64,000 nucleotides of DNA from Vandiemenella viatica (taxonomy: Eukaryota; Arthropoda; Insecta; Orthoptera; Morabidae), in contig JARYHS010011408.1 in assembly GCA_031002005.1 (NCBI GenBank), positions 218,901,473 to 218,965,472 on the forward strand. The letters are read 5' to 3'. The position numbers were made by a program, and so were the translations under genes. The notes under the pieces were generated by a model, which saw only the letters and a program-made list of their open reading frames with translations, searched no databases and was not told the DNA's origin. Positions 33,850 to 44,985 of the stretch are shown piece by piece. Position 1 is the stretch's first letter. Every line of letters starts with the position of its first letter.

Positions 33850-33932
33850 CCCTGCAGTAGTCGCGCTCTGAAAAGTCCCATTAGAAATGGCGTGAGTGGA
33901 CTACATATGTAATCCACGCGACCACTGCAGCG
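33850..33932. mobile_element. Tiny piggyBac-like MITE
   Basis: CCCTGCAGTAGTCGCG at the left and CGCGACCACTGCAGCG at the right are imperfect inverted repeats. They are flanked by TTAA at 33846-33849 and 33933-33936, the target site of piggyBac transposases. The interior also carries a palindromic ACTACATATGTA. At 83 bp it cannot code and would be mobilised in trans. Confidence 0.65.
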
Positions 33933-33936
33933 TTAA

Positions 33937-36900
33937 GCAGTAGATTTTAGACTAGTTAGATTTTTTAAAGTAAATATTTAGGATAATTAATAACGAATTA
34001 TTAATCTAAACTTGCATTCATAGAGCTGTCAATTGCAGATTTGTATCAGGATCTCACGTAATGATTTGCAAGTAAATAGTAGCAATTTTTGTATGTCTTC
34101 ATTAAATCAGTGTTTTTTTAAGGAAACTTTATTGACAGGGTGCAAAACTCAGGATACAAATGCAGTTCATTATTGATATAACTTTCGGAATCACAGCGGT
34201 ACTACCACAAAAATTTAAACTTTCTAAATCAGGTAAATAGAACATGCAAATAATCGGAGCAATACACGGACAGGGCGAAAGAATTCACTCAATAGAAGTC
34301 ACCAACACCATTCATCTGATAGAAACATATTTACTACCATCATTTGCCAGCAGATTCGGTCGCGTAGATCTAGATTTGTGATCAAATCGAATGCCCGAGC
34401 GCTGGATGTTTTTATTTTCGAGCTGCAATATTAGCAGAAGCTGTGGTAATTCTGAAATGTAGCCTGGACCAGAAAAAAAGTGAATATCCTTCAAGGAATT
34501 TCCACGTTCCTAGCTACTTTCTTATTAGGAGGTTCCTGTAGTTCTTTGAAGGGTGTGATTTACGTTTTCTGCATTTTTTAACGTAATATATTTCAGAAAA
34601 CAGAAGAAATATAAAATCAAATTTACGTAGTCAACAACAATATTAACAGGATTCAAAGAATGTTGTGTTTATCTTTGATCAAATTCCATCTTTGGTGGGT
34701 ATGTGTTCATGTTAAGAAAGTTGTGTTTATCTTTGATGTAACATGATCTTTGGCGCCTATGAACAGATATATTGCGCCAACCACCTTTAACATAGTCACG
34801 AGAAATATCAAAGTTTTTAAGTCACATCCTAAGCTTTCAAAATCTGTTCGGTAATTTTTGCGCCATGTATTAACAAATAAATCTCTAGAAAACGACCGCT
34901 TACAAATTTATGTATGTAGTAAGAAGGGTGACTTTTGAGACCCATGTGTTTTACATTAATTACACATGATGGACAAAATTTAAAAATGACCATTACAAAA
35001 ATCGGCTTCTGTACAACGTCCAACAGGGTACAAGTTTAGGTGTATAAGCTCAAAAGTATGGAAGAATAGTAAGTGAATTTACCGATTTAGGCCAGTGTGG
35101 TTGAATAACTTTCGTTTCTGTGTTGTAACACTGTTTTCGATGGTGAAACTTGGAATGAACCCAGCGATCGTACGATATACGGGAAAACAACTTAAGACAC
35201 ATCCGTAGTCTGTATTTCAAACAGCGATGCCCAGATAACTCAAATTATTTGTTAATGTTCTGCGGGAGGCAGATCCGGATGGTCAGATATTGTCCTCGTG
35301 TTGAGGCAGGACGATACAGAGGTCAACGACCCCGGCTGCCGTGTGTTTACTTCACCACTCTCATCGAGTAGTGACTGACAGAGTTGCCGCTCTGTAAACA
35401 AACGGCCGATATCCACCGCGGACCGGAGAAAAACTTGGAATCCTGGTGCACCCACAGCCGCCAAGCTCAAAAAGTCGTTATTGATGGTGGAACAACACCG
35501 GCTGAATTAATAAGGCCGACGAAAGAAACGGCGCACTGGAAGCTGGACATTCCTCAGTGATAAATACGTTTTAATTACCGTCTCTTCGAAAGCATTAATC
35601 ACACTCTCAACATACACCATCACGCAATTCAATGGATTGTTTTTTCTGAGGTCGTATAGTTAGTTCGACATTAGTTAAGCTGTCTAATTCCTCTGTGGCA
35701 TAGCTTTGTTCCAAAGTGGGTGGTCGGTCGGATCCTGCAGAAGGTGGCGTACTGAGACAACATGTTAAGAGGTAGAACGGCCAGTTCCTTTCCTCCGGGA
35801 CCCAGTGTTTAACATCTAATACGAACCCTGAGCGATACCAGCATACTTCAGTTTTACGGAGCAAGCTTTGCCAGAGGTAAATTCTAGTATAGAGACCTGT
35901 AAAGAATTCGGATTGTAGATTAAATGAAGAGCCAAAGCTTTTTGAAAACAAGTACCCTTTGAGATGTTATTTTCGGATGTAAAGCTCGTTTCTCTTTTGC
36001 CATACTTCGGAACTGCAGTTGAGGTAATATGTTTAGTACCGTCATCTCCATACCATCGCACTGAGTTTTTTAAAGAAGCTTGGGGAAGGTAATTTTCCGT
36101 AAATACACCGTCAATATTATAATAGATGAAAAGTTAAAAGGAATTGCCATCCCTTGCAAGCTTCTTGTTGTAAATTGGAAGTAAGTTCCCTGAGTAGATA
36201 CTGGGAGCTGGGCCTATAAAAAATAAATAAATGAACACATTTCGTCCAGCGTGCGTCGTTCTACTACCATGCCTAGTTAAGTCTTCTAAGTCACAGCCAT
36301 GATGTGGGTTTTGTAGCTAATTCGTAGAAACGAGGACATGGTGTGTAGGTAAGACATAAAAGTATTATGTTTGAGGTGACATAGAGTTGTGATAACAAAT
36401 TTTGTGGAGCTCGTGTCCAAAAATACACTCACAGGATCAGAAAATTACCGGGTATTATCGGATTTCTTTATGCTTCACATGTATCTCATTCTATAAATTT
36501 ATCTATGTTATTACGGATTTACAGAATATGGTAAGAGATTAACTGTGCAATGTCATGTTTATAGTTTCCCAATGACGCAAAAACCAATGATCTAGGCTGA
36601 GAGCTTTGTGGTCTATGCTTGAAATTGTAACAGACACACAGCGGTATTAAGGGGAACATTTACGAGACAATATTTAACTAAGAATTAGTTACTAAGAGGA
36701 GACGGTCAGTAATGTATCTCATCAATTTTATTCAATTTTTGCACTGTTATTTTCGCCCTCTAAAAATGAGAACAAATAAAATAGAAAAAATTAAAATGGT
36801 TAACTACGTAAAAGAAAAACGAATTCACAAATGGATCCTTAGACCACTACTGCATTTTCAGTTAAGCTGAATCTTGAATATACTAGTAGCATAATTTGTA

Positions 36901-37079
36901 CTTAAAATATCATGTTACTTGAATTTTATTAGCTCATACGTGTATTGCTTACAGTTAGCAGTTTTTTGTTGTTCTTTTTTGTTATTTTTGTTTTTTTTTG
37001 TTATTTTTGTTTTTGATTTTGTTTTTTTGTTGTGTTTGTTGCTTTTTTTCATTCTTTGTCAACCAGACCCTGTTCAAAT
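33937..37079. other. No gene recognised
   Basis: AT-rich DNA. 35240-35470 is GC-richer. 35700-35830 contains GGTAGAACGGCCAGTTCCTTT, resembling a phrase in the SINE-4 copy at 44230-44490, so it may be a fragment of that family. 36960-37060 is a T/G-rich low-complexity stretch just before a SINE. Confidence 0.4.
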
Positions 37080-37312
37080 GTATTCGTGTAGTAATTACAG
37101 AACCTCGCATTCGGGAGGACGGCGGTTCGAATTCCCGTCCGGGCATCCAGATTTGGGTTTTCCATGGTTTCCCCAAATCACTCCATGTGAATGCCAGGAT
37201 GCTTCCTTAAAAAAGTCCATGGCCGAATTCCTTCCCATTCCTTGTCCCCAGTCCCATCCCGCTTCTAATGACCTCAACGTCGACGAGGCATAAAGCCATA
37301 AGTAAAAAAAAA
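37080..37312 (+). repeat. SINE-1 copy, near full length
   Basis: The tRNA-like head has GCCTCGCATTCGGGAGGACG-type sequence and a good B box (GGTTCGAATTC). It continues ATCCAGATTTGGGTTTTCCA, CCATGGCCGAATTCC, CTAATGACCTC, GAGGCATAAAGCCATAAG and poly(A). It has no coding capacity; pol III transcription and LINE-driven retroposition are the known mechanism for such elements. Confidence 0.85.
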
Positions 37313-37564
37313 ATCAGAAAATATTTTTTTTTCATAAAAATACAGAGATTCGTAATGGTCGGCTATACGCATGTCATTTTTAATAGTTAGGAACACGAAA
37401 TACATATGTGATCCTTGCCCTTGCGGCTATCATCACTTTAGAATTTCTTTTCTCACTTGATTTGAGCGTCGGTTTAGTATGTAGCTTTGTTTATCGAGAT
37501 CGACAACTTCACAGGCAGTGTTTAGTAATAGAAATATCCTTTATTTTCCCCTTCAGTCATTACG

Positions 37565-37783
37565 GCCCATAAACACCTAGTTCGTCAGAGATAAGAGAAT
37601 TGAAGGCTAGGATCTTGATGGAATTTGTCCATGGCTTTTTGAAGAAACCAACACGGCATTCGCTTGCAGTGATTTCGGGAAATCATGAAAAACCGAAATC
37701 TGGATGTTCAAACTGGGATTTGAACCCACGGCTTATTGAATGGCACGCCCCAGCGTTACTGATCATCCAATGAGCTTGGTACC
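37565..37783 (-). repeat. SINE-1 copy, diverged
   Basis: The reverse complement starts AAGCTCATTGGATGATCAGT, contains a B box (GGTTCAAATCCCA), then ATCCAGATTTCGGTTTTTCA and CCATGGACAAATTCC. The 3' tail is badly decayed. Confidence 0.7.
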
Positions 37784-37950
37784 ATAAATAGTCAAGAATC
37801 GTGCCTTCTTAATTTTGTTAAACAAGGGACACAAAATTTTGAATCAAAGTCGACCAGAATCGCAACTGAACGACTGACACTTTACGTACACAAAGTTAGA
37901 ATCAACTAAAGAAGATAGCTATCTGAAATAAATAAATTGGAACAATAATA

Positions 37951-38514
37951 CATGGCTAGTCAAAATGATTGCAGTGATTTCAGAAAATGACTACATATTT
38001 ATTATTTGACATATACTTACAAAATTACACAGATATATAAACAAACTGTGAAAGCTATTTTGAGTGTCTACAGATGCTCAATATGTGCACCTTTAGTGAC
38101 TCTGCACACATCAAGTCTATAATCGAGTTCTTTCCATACCCGATGCAGCATGCTGATCATCAGCTGATGTCATGGCCTCCTCGTTCTCCTGACCTAACCC
38201 CCGGCGACTTCTTTGTTTGGGGTTTCGTAAAAGACACAGTGTTCGTGCCACTAGTACCAGTTGATCAGCTAGACCTGCGGGTTCGCATCACCAATGCATT
38301 TCCTCTCATTGACAGAGACATGCTGCATCGGGTATGGGAAGAACTCGATTATAGACTTGATGTGTACAGAGTCACTAAAGGTGCACATATTGAGCATCTG
38401 TAGACACTCAAAAAACTTTCACAGTTTGTTTATATATCTGTGTAATGTTGTAGTATATGTCAAATGATAAATCTGTAGTAATTTTCTGAAATCACCGCAT
38501 TTTGACTAACCCTG
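37951..38514 (+). mobile_element. Tc1/mariner-like element with long inverted arms and transposase 3' end
   Basis: Two arms (37951-38152 and 38319-38514) are inverted copies of each other over about 200 bp. The termini are CATGGCTAGTC and CAGGGTTAGTC, each flanked by TA. The plus frame 38074-38403 reads WPPRSPDLTPGDFFVWGFVK, then RDMLHRVWEELDYRLDVYRV and GAHIEHL. This is the C-terminal part, including the last catalytic-acid region, of an insect IS630/Tc1/mariner transposase. The right arm contains the real 3' end of the gene and the left arm is an inverted duplicate of that same 3' end. The N-terminus and first Asp residues are missing. Confidence 0.85.
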
Positions 38515-40019
38515 TAATGAATGTTACTTTTAGTGGTTCCGTATGTAGGTCGCCTAAATCAATGACACATTAAAGTTATGAAAGATTCAAATCACTGGAG
38601 CAGTGAAAACGTAGCGTCTTCTGTTTGATACAAAGTGACCTATTCTACACGTGCCTCTTGTAACTGTCGCAGCGTGACTACAGATGTGACAAATTATCAC
38701 CTCTTTATAGAACGACACGCATTCCAATGAGATGAAAATCTCTTTAATAGGTCTTTATAAGGGATTTGTCTCTCATCGGAGGCATCGACCGGGTCGTGAT
38801 GGGCCTGACTTGATCCTGCTTAGGCCGCTACGGTCTCGTTCTTATTGCTACGCGCAGCGGATTAATGTCGGACAAATATGTTATGACTGTCATCGCGTTT
38901 AGTTTAAATCTATTCTCGAGAGTAGCAATCCAATGTTACTAGAGTTATGATTCTTCCATTTCATCTCTCTCGTTCTTTCTCTTTGCCTGTATCTATACCA
39001 AATGATGAAAACCTTTCTATACTTTCATTTTCATAGTAACATTACTGGACCTTGATTGCCTGTTTTTTGTTTTTTACCATTTTTCTTACTATAAGGGTTT
39101 TAAATTGTAGCATCTCCTCGTTCTATGAACGGGACCCAGTTATGATGAAGGTTAGTTGAGCTAAAATGCAAAGTGTTTTATCATTAACTCGAATTACTGC
39201 CTGGCGTGAGAAATGACTATTATTTACAGGCATTATAAGAATAATTTGTGAATAAATATGGAAGAAAAAAATCACAACAATAAGAAACTGTGTTCATATT
39301 CGTGTTGCGCACAAGCATTGGTACTTTTGCTTTATTCAGTCATCAATATTTTGGGAAGAAATAGATGGTCAAGCCTTCTTTTGTAAAATCACTTCACATA
39401 ATCTATAAAACTATACAACCTTAATGATTTAACTGTTTTTTACAATATGTTTCCAAAACTCTTCCGATGATTGGTAGTTGCGAATCCTTTCTGCTCCATG
39501 TTCTGTTCGCGACTCTTCTGTCAGCGATAATAGTGCAATATCTTCTATACTCGGAGACTTGGCAACCTGTAATCTTTTATAAACTCATACCAACTTTACA
39601 TCAAGTTGCTCCACAAGACTAGAACCCGTGACTATCTTCACAGAAACCAATGAAACATACTTAAACAAGAAATTATATAATACTTCATATTGCGTGTAGT
39701 CAGAGATCGAATAGCTTATAATTAATGTAAACAGGGACACAAGAACGTCGTAGAAAGTGACTTCTGCCCGACTAGAGGATTTCTTTCACGTTAGACCGCT
39801 GTCGGGTGAGGATTGTGACAATCGACAATCTTTGCGCTTATCGATGGAAAAATCTGGCAAAACGGAAGAATAAGCACTTGCAATTGAGTGAGGGCAGTAT
39901 TTCTGAGGTCTCGAATTTGAGGGAATAGCCAGGACCAATGAGAAGATTTTGTTATAACTGATAGTAAAATTTATAGTCTGAAGGAACCCTGAAAGAACCA
40001 ACAAAAAAGAAAAAAAAAA
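38515..40019. other. No gene recognised
   Basis: AT-rich DNA with no domain, RNA gene or repeat end recognised. Confidence 0.4.
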
Positions 40020-41265
40020 AAAGAAGAAGAAGAAATGGCTTAAGGCATTGTTGGCCGGGAGACCCCGAAGGGTAGTTCGGTCGCCAGTTGACAATGAGAT
40101 TGGTCTCTGAAAAGACAGGAGGGGCTCACCACGACTCGATAGAAGCGCCGGGTTGGCATAGAGATCGAGCACTTCGGTTCTGACTAGGGCTGTTGATATT
40201 TTTAAAAATATCGGATTTTCGATATATCGATATTTTAAAAAGTATCAATATCGGCTGTCGATATATCGGGAAAAAATATCGATGTCTCGTTATATCGATA
40301 CTTTCATAAATTCAATTTCATAAAATAACTGATAAATAGACTTGATTTTGTTCTTGATCAGGATTTCACTTTCGAACGGTTTCTCTTGGTGATGATGATT
40401 GTTGATTTTTTTTAAAAAATTGACCATTATGCGTGTCATAATTTTCATAAAAATTAGTAAAATTTATAAAACCCGAAAGAGGTTCGAGGTAAATCTTAGT
40501 TTATTTTTAAGATTGATGTGCAAAAGAGTTGACGAATTTATTTAGGTAGCACGATTTATGGCCTAATTACTTAACTTTTTTTCATAATTTTTTTGTGGAT
40601 TTTCGTTTAGTTTTGTATGCTTACTGTTAGTTGTGTTACTTTTCTTGCTTTCTAATTATCTACTATTTGTTATTTACACTTGTCAGTATTGCTGCTAACA
40701 CACTAATAATTTCCCGTTGTTCTTCCCTGGACAGTGCGCACGCTCATTTCAAACAATGGGCTCGAGTTCGATTCGTGCTGGGCGAGCGATGCCTTGCCCA
40801 CACTGTTGTCATCATTCGAGTAAACTTGGTACCTATAAATTCCAAATTAATTATGGAATTTATTTAAGCTTGCTTATCTCTATGCGTAACAGGAATTTGA
40901 GGGACACAGTGTCATTCAGAGCAAACGAAAAATGATAACTTATTAAAAAAAAAATATTGAATCCGATATCCAGATTTCAGTATCGAAGTATCGATATATC
41001 GTCCGAAAAAATATCACTCATAAATATCGATATTTTCACAAAAAATATATATCGATATTTCGATATATCGATATATTATCAACAGTCCTAGTTCTGACAC
41101 CAGATTCAGTTAGGGCCGGCATAGTTGCTGAGCACGTGAGAGACCGATTGTCTGTCACAACATCGACACTTCGCGCTGCATGTAGTAGAGTAGAGAGACA
41201 GCCGCTACACATGGTACCTGTGATTCACCTCCATCACGCGTGGTAGAGTTGCACCACACATACTC
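40020..41265 (-). repeat. Dispersed repeat of unknown type, split by a hAT element
   Basis: On the minus strand it contains GTCAACTGGCGACCGAACTA, then CCCTTCGGGGTCTCCCGGCC, and AACAATGCCTTAAGCCATTT leading into an A/TTC-rich tail. This resembles repeat families I recall from orthopteran genomes, but I cannot name one. The plus-strand sequence to the right of the hAT insertion (GATTCAGTTAGGGCCGGCAT, GACACTTCGCGCTGCATG) appears to be the continuation of the same unit. Confidence 0.4.
40185..41090. mobile_element. hAT-like non-autonomous element with ATATCGATAT arrays
   Basis: Ends TAGGGCTGTTGATA and TATCAACAGTCCTA with a perfect 8-bp duplication GTTCTGAC at 40177-40184 and 41091-41098. Both subterminal regions (about 120 bp each) are packed with variants of the palindrome ATATCGATAT. 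The middle includes GGGCTCGAGTTCGATTCGTG, faintly B-box-like, and no transposase. A related architecture is at 49117-50836. Confidence 0.88.
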
Positions 41266-43909
41266 TTAGAATTGTTCATGAGAACAGTACCGTACGGCCC
41301 GAATGATTACATGCTCTTATACTCATTCAAGTACTCTGTATGTTCACGGAGATTTTTCCCGGCGTGTAAATGCAACATAGTCTTCCCGGGATAGTGTCAT
41401 GAAAAGATGACAACGTTTCGACAACATCGTGTGTTGTCATCATGTTCAAGTTTACAATAATTTGTTGTAATTAAATGTTCATGTTAGTTAAATTGTGCCT
41501 AAATCGTTTAGATAAAATATTTAATTTTTAACTATGCCGTGGTTTTTGTGTTGCAATACATTTGAATCGAGTTACTTATCATCCTATTATCGTTTAAATA
41601 ACCCACTTTCTTTGTAAGAAGTGTCAAGCATATTAATAACAGACTTTATCAAATTACCTAATTAATATCAAGATGTATTGTCTTGTGAAGTGTATCGCTG
41701 AGTTTGAAAGCCGAAGCAGAAAGATGATTGAAAACATGGGGAGAATGCTGCCTTAGTAATTCAGTTCAGGTCACGGCAGGGGCAGAGAATTAATAGGACT
41801 TGACAGGTTATTAAGGCTGAGGGAGGGAAGACTGATTTCAATAAACTTGCTGTGCTTTAACAAAGGGCGGTAAGGGGGCGTACCTCTCCACCCATCAGCA
41901 ACCTGCGGGCTGCCTACCCATGAAGCCCTTAAAGTATTCTCCCTCATTTCTCAATGCGTCAGTTTTCATTTATAGGGTGCAAGCTCATAACGAAAAGTAA
42001 GTGAAAAAGTAACGTGAAAAATCCAGGTAGAAGTTAGTGATTTAGAAGTTCGATGCACATCGCTTCAGTCACAAAATAATTTTAAACTCTACCCGTATTT
42101 TGGTGCTAAAATAAATTATAACAAACGAAGGCTCTCCCAGCAAATTAGTTGACATGAAAACATTTGTGAAATAAGAATTTGTATCCGCAGATATTGTCCA
42201 AACGCAATATTCTGCGCTAGTTTCAATATTTTAAGTAGCAACCTGTTTCTACGACAGATTAATGTAGAGGTTAATGTGTATAGAACTCCGGTTTTTTTTT
42301 TTATTCCTGGCATTAGATTGGAGGTAGTGTAGTAATCACTACGGTACTTTAAACAAAAACCTATAGTCTGTGAGGTGCATGAACTCACTGTTCACATAAT
42401 TTAAACATATTCGCTGTTAATATTATAAATATAGTCACATTTATATAATATCGGTTATTATATTAACTGTCTCAGATATTTGATTTTTAAAAGGTAAAAA
42501 GTGCCAATCCTGGAAAGAAGGAGGATCTTTGGTCGGCTGTTTTCTCTATAAAAATCGTTACTTACAAAAATAGAATGGAAAAGTTCGAATCTAGGAAGTA
42601 GTTAAAGAGATTTGGTGAACTGCAAGAGTTTTCAATTGTATTAGAAGGTATAAGCCCAAAGGCAATTAAGATGCACGATTGTATGGATAAGTTGTTATTG
42701 ATGTGTAAATGGGAATATTTATAATGATACCAAACAAAGGGCAAGTATTTTAAAATGTTTGACGAATTGTAAATCTCGAATAAATTATTTGAATTAAAAA
42801 TTGCAAAAACAGTGTAATTTATAAAGAAACCAAAAAGATTTAGAACATATGGTTATATAACTGATGTTAAATTGAAGTACAATATTAAGATTATTATTTT
42901 TCGGATAATTTTACAGCGTGGATATCGAACCTGGAATCGGACGAATGGGTATCAAAGATGGACCTATGAAACAGATCCGATATCCGGAGAAGGAAACTAA
43001 ACATATTTTTAAAATAACTGAATTGTAAGGGGAAAGGCCACACAAATATATACTTGTGGTGGTGAGCCCTTTACAAGTATTTATTCAACAGCAGGTTTTG
43101 TGGGCCTAAGCATCCCTTCTTGCAGTTAAGTTTCAAGGAAAGCATCGTGGAGATTTGAAGTCCGGTGTTGCTTAAATTAGTTAGTCTATCACTGGCCTAA
43201 GAAAATGCCTGAATAATGCTGATATAGATTTCAGTAGAGACGGGAAGTAAGGTGTAATAATTGCATTATAACCCTCTGCATCTTGTTTCATTGACTTACA
43301 GTACGTAAAGTCAGTCTATTTTCACTTGCTGTATGGACAACTCAAAACCCTCGGGAGTTTGTTGCTTCCGCGAATATCTCTTTTCGAAGTGGATCGGCTT
43401 GAAGCATGGTAGACGGAATAACATATCAGCGACGGCGACAACATTTGTGGCGGTGATCTCAGTTTTGAGTTTAAACACTGACGCCTCAGTAGACATTTTC
43501 CGTGTCCCACCCAGCTTCCCGCTCACGTGATCACGCCCGACCTGGAAGGTGTCTGTGTTCTGGAAACACAAACAGCTCTGCACACCATCATAACTATTCG
43601 TGACGGTTTACTGTCTGACAGAATATTTTTTAGTAGCAGCTATATCCACTGCACGACTTTTGCAACCGTGAATTGGTTAGTCTGTGATATCTTTACTTAA
43701 TCGTGTGATAGGTCTGGATGTGTACACATCTTTAATATTGCAATATGGTTTACCGAAATATTGTAAAGTGTGTTCGTATTTTTGTGTTTGTCCTGTCCCT
43801 CTTACCTTCATTTGTTGTAAGAAGGAGGTTACTTTTCCTATCATTCCTTATTTTCATTGCCTAACGGCAGTATCATTGTCACCATTATCTATATTACACA
43901 CTTTAAAGG
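41266..43909. other. No gene recognised
   Basis: AT-rich DNA. 41395-41460 holds GATGACAACGTTTCGACAAC and GTTGTCATC, a short inverted pair like the centre of fold-back elements. The minus frame at 43311-43583 shows no recognisable domain. Confidence 0.4.
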
Positions 43910-44083
43910 CGCCAGCAGTCGCAGTCTGGATTGGGGAGGTACAATGGGACAAGGTTCGAGTCATGGCCCCGCTTATCAGCCGTCCTGATTGCGATTTTTA
44001 GGCGGTTTTCCGAAATCACCTTTGTGAATGCTGAGACAGTACCCAGATTCGTCGTCAAAAAAAAAAAAAAAAAAAAAAAAAAA
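43910..44083 (+). repeat. SINE-3 copy with poly(A) tail
   Basis: Contains a B-box-like GGTTCGAGTCATGG, then CGTCCTGATTGCGATTTTTA, GGCGGTTTTCCG, and a perfect A-run of 27-28 bases at about 44057-44083. The long uninterrupted tail suggests a fairly recent insertion compared with the copy at 7025. Confidence 0.7.
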
Positions 44084-44129
44084 CTGCCGACAGAAGTGAA
44101 AACTTAAAATTATGAATATCATACGCGGA

Positions 44130-44985
44130 ACACGTCATACTTATTTATAGCTACTCATAAGATTTTACCCATCCAAAAATCTCCCAACGCACCTAAAGAA
44201 GTTTTCACTTAAAAAATCTAACTTAGTCCACAACCCGAAGATTGATCGAATCTTCCTGAAGGAGATGTACCAAGCTATGGTGTCACAGGCAGGAAGGCCA
44301 ATTCCTTTCCTCAAAGGCCTACAGCTTAACGTGAAATCAGAACCACGTCACGACCCGGCGTAGCTCACATAATCAAATACAACTCCAAAAAATCCCTTCT
44401 CACCAAGGGATTTGACCCCACGACCGGAGAGAGAAACTTTCTGAAGTAAGCGTCTTAAGCGCTGAGCTACCAGACCACCTTGTTTTGAAATATACATGTG
44501 CTAAGTACAATCAAAATCGGATAAAACCTACGGGTATGTATGAACAACGTTGATAGAAATTAAGGTGAGGGGGAAAGGAGGAGAGGGTTTAGATTTTTGT
44601 AAATCAAACTTAAACAGTATTTTTCGATTTGTTTTAAAATATACGTATGCAAAGTTCCATCACAATCGTATAAAGACGGTGTCTTTGTATGATGAAAACT
44701 GGAAAGAAACATTAATTTTTATATATTAGACATACAAGTATAATCTATACTTTCACTGCTGTCCAAGTGCAACATGTCATACTTATAGCTACAGATATAC
44801 TGCGAACATTAGTATGTTGGTGACGTGAATTCATAAGATTTTACCCATCCAAAAAGCGTCCAATGCACATATCCCGTCATAGCATGCAGGTGACGGGAAA
44901 TTGTGAACTCACAGATTTACCCCCGTCCAAACATGGCCTAACGCGCCAAAAGAAGTTTTCACTTACAAAAACAAAACAATAGAAC
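44130..44985 (+). repeat. Direct repeats of an unidentified unit
   Basis: The phrase TAAGATTTTACCCATCCAAA, followed by C(A)ACGCACC-like sequence and AGAAGTTTTCACTTA, occurs around 44158-44212, 44834-44866 and 44916-44965 with variation. A second phrase, AAATATAC.TGTGC.AAGT.C, occurs at 44488 and 44636. A SINE-4 insertion lies between the copies. Confidence 0.5.
44230..44490 (-). repeat. SINE-4 (tRNA-derived) copy
   Basis: The minus strand begins GGTGGTCTGGTAGCTCAGCG, continuing CTTAAGACGCTTACTTCAGA, and has a B-box-like GGGGTCAAATCCC at tRNA-like spacing. A body of about 170 bp follows, with GGAAAGGAATTGGCC. The head preserves D-arm and T-arm motifs well. A tRNA gene is ruled out by poor pairing elsewhere and the long 3' body. 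Confidence 0.65.

Noticed and set aside
36960..37176. Phe/Leu-rich frames in T-rich DNA that look like membrane proteins
   Set aside because: They translate low-complexity T/G runs and continue into a SINE.
39786..40172. 128-codon minus frame with a poly-Phe run
   Set aside because: It spans a dispersed repeat and an A/G-rich tail; no protein motif.
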